11,404 bases of DNA from Acidobacteriota bacterium (lineage in GTDB: Bacteria > Acidobacteriota > Vicinamibacteria > Vicinamibacterales > Fen-181), in the NCBI GenBank assembly GCA_021779795.1, contig JAJXZZ010000058.1:1-11404 (forward strand), in the 5' to 3' direction. Shown piece by piece: positions 8,421-11,404 of this stretch. The notes under the pieces are model-generated. The model made no database searches, was not told the origin of the DNA, and saw nothing but the letters and a program-made list of their open reading frames with translations. A program made the translations under genes and the position numbers. Positions within the stretch are counted from its first letter, which is position 1, and each line of letters begins with the position of its first letter.

Positions 8421-8514
8421 TAAAGTGTACTGGAGCGGTTTGGTTTGCGCGGGCGTTCGGTACGCGTTGTGATCGTGACCAATCTGTCGGGTGTTCATTC
8501 CTGCGGGAGGTCAT

Positions 8515-8964
8515 ATGAGGGCAACGTCATCGCTCGTGGCCGGCCTCTTCCTGGCGGTCGTCCTGGGGTGCTCGTCGGTCACGCCGGTCGCCATTCGAGC
8601 CGGTGACATCTGCGAACAGTGCCGGCGGGCGATCGCCGACACGAAGATCGCGTCGGAAATCGCGCCGCCGGCCGGCCGCCTGGCCCTGAAGTTCGATCGG
8701 GTCACCTGCATGGCGCGCTACCTGGCCCAGCACGCCGAGACGCCCGGTGCGGTTCTCGTGACGGACTACACGACCGGCCGGCTGATCCAGGCGCGCTCGG
8801 CGGTGTTCGTGAAGGGCGAGATCGATCCGAACACGAAGGCCCGCGACTACTTTGCCTTCGGCGACGTGAAGGAGGCGGTCGCCTTCAACCAGAAGAGCGG
8901 CGGCGGCGGCGTCGTCGTCGACTGGCCCGCCATCCGGAGCCAGGTCGCCGCGGCTGCCGACTGA
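8515..8964 (+). CDS. NosL-like lipoprotein
   Basis: This 149-residue exported lipoprotein has signal sequence MRATSSLVAGLFLAVVLGC with lipobox VLGC and lipidated Cys19. CEQC (33-36) and Cys65 are candidate metal or redox ligands. The C-terminal half (DYFAFGDVKEAVAFNQKSGG) resembles NosL, where a GxVxxAxAF-type segment precedes a Gly-rich end. NosL proteins bind copper and help assemble nitrous oxide reductase, but homologues also occur away from nosZ. No nosZ is in view, so the client is unknown. A GGGAGG Shine-Dalgarno (8505-8510) lies 4 nt before ATG 8515, which decides the start over an upstream in-frame GTG at 8491. It lies 107 bp before the AhbD-like gene, possibly in one operon. The family call is from pattern only. 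Confidence 0.65.
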   Translation: MRATSSLVAGLFLAVVLGCSSVTPVAIRAGDICEQCRRAIADTKIASEIAPPAGRLALKFDRVTCMARYLAQHAETPGAVLVTDYTTGRLIQARSAVFVKGEIDPNTKARDYFAFGDVKEAVAFNQKSGGGGVVVDWPAIRSQVAAAAD

Positions 8965-9071
8965 CGGGGTGGCCTGCCGGGGCGGGGCCCACCACAGCAG
9001 GGCGTGAGACAACATCGGGCGGTCGGGGGGGCGTGGGCCCCGGCGATGCCCGAAAGGGGAGGTGTGCGTCG

Positions 9072-10220
9072 ATGACGGGTCCGATGGCGGTGCCGCCGCT
9101 GCGTTTGATGTTCTGGGAGACGACCAAGGCCTGCAACCTGCGGTGCCGGCACTGCCGCGCGGTTCCCGAGGCCGAGCGTTCCCGGGTCGAGTTGACGACC
9201 GAGGAGTCGTTCGGACTGATCGATCAGATCGCCGAGGTCGCCAAGCCGGTGCTGATCCTGTCGGGCGGCGAGCCGCTCTACCGGCAGGACATTTTCGATA
9301 TCGGGGCCTACGGGCACGGCAAGGGCTTTCGGATGGCGCTCGCGACCAATGGGACGATGATCGACCGCCCCGTCGCGGAGCGGATCCGATCGACCGGGTT
9401 TTCGCGCGTGGCCATCAGTTTGGACGGGGCGGTCGCCGCCACGCACGACGCCTTCCGCGGCATCCAGGGCTCGCATGCCAAGGCGATCGACGGCCTGCGC
9501 TACCTGCGCGAAGCCGGCGTGTCCACGCAGATCAACTCGACCATCGCCAGGCACAACGTGTCGGAACTGCCGGCGATGCTCGACCTGGCGCTCTCGCTGG
9601 GCGCCGACGCCCTCCATCTCTTCATGCTCGTGCCCGTCGGCTGCGGCGTGAGCATCGCCGACCGCGAGATGCTGCCCGCCGACGAGTACGAGCGGGTGCT
9701 GCACTGGTTCTACGACCAGTCGAAGACGGTCACGATCGACCTGAAGGCGACGTGCGCGCCGCACTACTTCCGGGTGCGCGCGCAGCGGATCGTCGAGGAG
9801 CGCAAGCACGGCGACCGGAGCACGCCGTTTGTCGCGCTCGGCACGCAGATGCATGCGGCGCCGGATCCAGCCGGCGGACGGCCGCTCTCGGCCATGACGC
9901 GAGGATGCCTGGCCGGGACCGCGGTGTGCTTCGTGTCGAACGCCGGCGACATCTACCCGTGCGGCTACCTGCCGGTGAGCGCCGGGAACGTCCGGCAGCA
10001 GCGGTTCGGCGACATCTGGGCCGGGTCGAGCGTGTTCCAGCAGCTGCGGGACCCGTCCGCGCTCGGCGGGAAGTGCGGGGTCTGCAAGTACGAGGGGATC
10101 TGCGGCGGCTGCCGCGCGAGGGCGTTCTCCGACAACGGGGACTACCTGGCCGAGGAGCCGTTCTGCACCTACGAGCCGCTGCTCGACAACGCGGCGGCGT
10201 TCACGGCCACGGAACCGTAG
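9072..10220 (+). CDS. ahbD: AhbD/NirJ-like radical SAM-SPASM protein (heme synthesis)
   Basis: This 382-residue protein has the canonical cluster motif C21-X3-C25-X2-C28 (CNLRCRHC, then RAVPEAER), GGEP at 65-68, and a C-terminal SPASM region with Cys at 279, 286, 297, 335, 338, 344, 347 and 365 for one or more auxiliary iron-sulfur clusters. The WETTKACNLRCRHCRA start and the CGVCKYEGICGGCRARAF block with GDYLAEEPFC are typical of AhbD, which oxidatively decarboxylates iron-coproporphyrin III to heme b in the siroheme-dependent route; NirJ of heme d1 synthesis and AhbC are close relatives and cannot be excluded. Shine-Dalgarno AGGGGAGG (9055-9062) lies 9 nt before ATG 9072. Cytoplasmic. Heme supply would suit the nearby 17-heme module. 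Confidence 0.75.
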   Translation: MTGPMAVPPLRLMFWETTKACNLRCRHCRAVPEAERSRVELTTEESFGLIDQIAEVAKPVLILSGGEPLYRQDIFDIGAYGHGKGFRMALATNGTMIDRPVAERIRSTGFSRVAISLDGAVAATHDAFRGIQGSHAKAIDGLRYLREAGVSTQINSTIARHNVSELPAMLDLALSLGADALHLFMLVPVGCGVSIADREMLPADEYERVLHWFYDQSKTVTIDLKATCAPHYFRVRAQRIVEERKHGDRSTPFVALGTQMHAAPDPAGGRPLSAMTRGCLAGTAVCFVSNAGDIYPCGYLPVSAGNVRQQRFGDIWAGSSVFQQLRDPSALGGKCGVCKYEGICGGCRARAFSDNGDYLAEEPFCTYEPLLDNAAAFTATEP

Positions 10221-10226
10221 CGGACG

Positions 10227-10324
10227 GCGGATCACGGTCGAAGGACGGGCACCTGGTCAGCTGGCCGCGACACGCCTGCGCCGCCGTGGGCTGCCCTGCA
10301 GCCCGTCCACCATCCGTGATCCGC
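10227..10324. terminator. Large imperfect inverted repeat between convergent genes
   Basis: Arms 10227-10250 and 10301-10324 are complementary at 20 of 24 positions, with the outer 11 perfect (GCGGATCACGG). A nested perfect hairpin GGGCTGC-CCT-GCAGCCC (10288-10304) overlaps the right arm. It begins 6 bp after the AhbD-like stop and lies beyond the end of the minus-strand genes, so a bidirectional terminator is the simplest reading. No T tracts. Otherwise 10221-10377 holds nothing I can call a gene. Confidence 0.45.
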
Positions 10325-10377
10325 TGCCGGCGGCACCCTGTCCCGTCCTTCGTCCGCGACCCGCTGCAGGCTGACCG

Positions 10378-10533
10378 CTAATTCCCGTCCCCTGTCTTCG
10401 TCGCTGTCTTCTTGCGTCGATCCTCGACGCTGCAGGGCTGGCTCATTCAAGTGGACACGCCCATCCGCGGCAGCAGCCACGACTGCAGCAGGATCCACAC
10501 GAACAGGAACAGCAGCGGCCACACGTAGTCCAT
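10378..10533 (-). CDS. Candidate selenoprotein: membrane micropeptide with in-frame UGA
   Basis: The start ATG (10533-10531) overlaps the DUF302 stop by one base (TGATG), so translation is probably coupled. The first 28 codons give MDYVWPLLFLFVWILLQSWL then LPRMGVST: one membrane helix (about 4-21), then a juxtamembrane LPRMGVST. A UGA follows (10449-10447). Reading on in frame gives MSQPCSVEDRRKKTATKTGD then GN and a TAG, i.e. 51 residues with Sec29 and Cys34 (UMSQPC), which could form a selenenylsulfide, and a basic tail. A SECIS-like hairpin sits at the right distance (10414-10430). Without recoding this is a 28-residue membrane peptide followed by an abutting 22-codon ORF. Function unknown; partnership with DUF302/DUF2892 suggests redox or sulfur chemistry at the membrane, an inference. 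Confidence 0.55.
10414..10430 (-). promoter_or_regulatory. SECIS-like hairpin downstream of the UGA codon
   Basis: On the minus strand GCGTCGA-GGA-TCGACGC forms a perfect 7-bp stem with a 3-nt loop beginning with G. Sixteen nt separate the UGA from the stem and 23 nt separate it from the apical loop. Known bacterial SECIS elements have the loop about 16-37 nt after the UGA and a G among its first two bases, so the geometry fits. Confidence 0.55.
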
Positions 10534-10940
10534 CAGGCCCCCGCTTCGAGCGAGCCGAGCACACGTCTCAGCTTGGCGTCCACCTGCTGGCCGAGGGGCG
10601 CCAGCGCGGGGTTGGCCACCCGGCCCATCGTGACGAGCGGCGCCACCGACGCCACCACGCTCCGGCCCGGCCCGGCCTCGTACACGACCAGGTTGCAGGG
10701 CAGCAGCAGGCCGATCTCCAGCTCGGCGCCGAGGGCCTCGTGGGCGAGCGGCGGGTTGCAGGCGCCGAGGATCACGTACTTCCTGAAGTCCTTGTCGAGC
10801 TTCTGCTTCATGGTCTGCTTGACGTCGATCGTCGTCAGCACCCCGAATCCCTCGGCCTTGAGGGCGGCCGTCGTCCGTTCGACGGCCTCCTCGAACGCGA
10901 GGGGCAGTTCGACCCTGATGCCGTAATTGGTGTCCTGCAT
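10533..10940 (-). CDS. DUF302 family protein
   Basis: This 135-residue soluble protein begins MQDTNYGIRVELPLAFEEAV. The helix FEEAVERTTAALKAEGFGVLTTIDV, then CNPPLAHEAL (Cys61) and EIGLLLPCNLVVYE (Cys82), are the hallmark blocks of DUF302, a small alpha/beta domain of unproven function often found near sulfur-transfer and metal-stress genes. ATG 10940 was chosen because GGAGG (complement of 10948-10952) lies 7 nt upstream; the frame is open further upstream but that part is not DUF302-like. It is 44 bp downstream of the DUF2892 gene and overlaps the next ORF by one base, so these are one transcription unit. Cytoplasmic or membrane-peripheral; no signal peptide. Confidence 0.88.
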   Translation of the reverse strand: MQDTNYGIRVELPLAFEEAVERTTAALKAEGFGVLTTIDVKQTMKQKLDKDFRKYVILGACNPPLAHEALGAELEIGLLLPCNLVVYEAGPGRSVVASVAPLVTMGRVANPALAPLGQQVDAKLRRVLGSLEAGA

Positions 10941-10984
10941 GCGGCTACCTCCAGACGAGCGTAACAGATGTGGCCCGGTCGGCG

Positions 10985-11173
10985 TCAACTGCGGACGCCG
11001 GTCGCCTTGAGAATCGAGATGAGCGGGCACCAGTTGGTGAAGGACGACTGCAGCAGGTTCAGGCCCACGAAGAGCGAGAACCAGAAGAAGTACGGGCTCA
11101 CGTACATTCCGAGCAGCACGCTGGCGACCACGAACACCCCGGCGACCATCCGGACGTAGCGATCGATCGTCAT
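10985..11173 (-). CDS. DUF2892 (YgaP-like) two-helix membrane protein
   Basis: This 62-residue protein starts MTIDRYVRMVAGVFVVASVL. Two hydrophobic helices (about 8-26 and 28-45) are followed by a conserved-type NWCPLISIL motif with Cys49. It matches DUF2892, the membrane domain that also occurs fused to rhodanese in YgaP. Here it stands alone, with no rhodanese domain. AGGAG (complement of 11181-11185) lies 7 nt before ATG 11173, which decides the start over an upstream in-frame ATG. The gene is 61 bp after the universal-stress-like stop and 44 bp before DUF302. Its function is unproven; sulfur or persulfide handling is often proposed for the family. Confidence 0.87.
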   Translation of the reverse strand: MTIDRYVRMVAGVFVVASVLLGMYVSPYFFWFSLFVGLNLLQSSFTNWCPLISILKATGVRS

Positions 11174-11234
11174 CTCAGCACTCCTTGCCGAACCCTGCGC
11201 GGGCACTGGAAGGATTCACGCCCGGCCCGTCCGG

Positions 11235-11404
11235 CTACACCGCGGGGATGAAGAGCATCGGCAGCGGGCAGCTGCGCAGCCAGTGCTCGGCCGGGTGGGC
11301 GTGCATCACGCCGTGGCTCGCCCCGCTCGGCACGACGACGAGCGTCGCCGCGCGGGCGCCGTCGAGGTCCGCCTGGCACGTGGCGGCGCCCTCGCCGACC
11401 TCGC
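11235..11404 (-). CDS. Universal stress protein-like C-terminus (5' part outside window)
   Basis: The last 55 codons of a gene entering from the right edge. The visible sequence includes AATLVVVPSGASHG, then EHWLRSCPLPMLFIPAV and a TAG stop. The pattern of a hydrophobic strand (LVVVPSG), a helix, then CPLPMLFIP matches the end of UspA-fold proteins, where a GS-rich nucleotide-binding loop is followed by a C-terminal strand of the HCPVLVVR type. The His-rich loop (SHGVMHAHPAEH) replaces the usual GxxGS(V/T) loop, so ATP binding is doubtful from this fragment. It is upstream of DUF2892 in the same direction and probably the same operon. Confidence 0.6.
   Translation of the reverse strand, partial: EVGEGAATCQADLDGARAATLVVVPSGASHGVMHAHPAEHWLRSCPLPMLFIPAV

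Noticed and set aside
8467..8482. TTG-N10-CAA as an FNR/CRP-type site
   Set aside because: Only three bases match in each half; the inner positions are not symmetric.
8491..8493. Upstream GTG start for the NosL-like gene
   Set aside because: The GGGAGG Shine-Dalgarno and the signal peptide fit ATG 8515; the GTG would add eight residues that contain the ribosome binding site.
8847..10235. 462-codon minus-strand open frame
   Set aside because: Antisense to the AhbD-like gene; Arg/Val/Ala-rich with no motif.
11170..11379. 69-codon minus-strand frame at the right edge
   Set aside because: Arg-rich out-of-frame reading of the universal-stress-like gene end.

Overview
This is a GC-rich bacterial window. 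Several genes lack a clear Shine-Dalgarno. Compact -10-like hexamers stand in front of some starts, and the gene content combines multiheme c-type cytochromes, AhbD-type heme synthesis and a many-PAS hybrid kinase. Together these suggest an Acidobacteriota-like or deltaproteobacterial-like environmental organism. That placement is an inference; no marker gene is present.

Layout on the + strand: (a) 2-2383, the 3' part of a PAS-rich hybrid histidine kinase that enters from the left edge. (b) 2450-3712, a radical SAM protein whose cluster-binding cysteines are spaced CX10CX2C instead of CX3CX2C. (c) 3713-4688, an AT-richer, mostly non-coding stretch holding one small gene (3918-4175) of unknown function, two near-ideal sigma-54 (-24/-12) promoter cores, several hairpins and a sigma-70-like promoter. 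(d) 4689-8227, a three-gene respiratory module: an 11-heme membrane-anchored cytochrome c, a cytochrome b561-like integral membrane protein, and a NapC/NirT-like protein with six heme c sites (one of them CX3CH). It could pass electrons between the quinone pool and a periplasmic or extracellular partner through 17 c-type hemes plus b hemes. (e) 8251-8282, a strong hairpin ends that module. (f) 8515-10220, a NosL-like lipoprotein and an AhbD-like radical SAM/SPASM heme synthase, i.e. metal and heme supply functions that fit the cytochrome module.

Layout on the - strand, convergent with the above: a universal-stress-protein-like gene entering from the right edge, then a DUF2892 two-helix membrane protein, then a DUF302 protein, then a membrane micropeptide gene overlapping the DUF302 stop by one base. 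The micropeptide frame hits a UGA after 28 residues. It continues in the same frame for 22 more codons, and 16 nt after the UGA there is a perfect 7-bp hairpin with a GGA loop. That geometry matches the bacterial SECIS element, so this is reported as a candidate, possibly undescribed, selenoprotein of 51 residues.

Most interesting points: the candidate selenoprotein with its SECIS-like hairpin; the pair of sigma-54-type promoters with a dyad about 100 bp upstream of one of them and a long structured leader before the cytochrome operon; the CX10CX2C radical SAM protein; and the 17-heme electron-transfer module with its CX3CH site.
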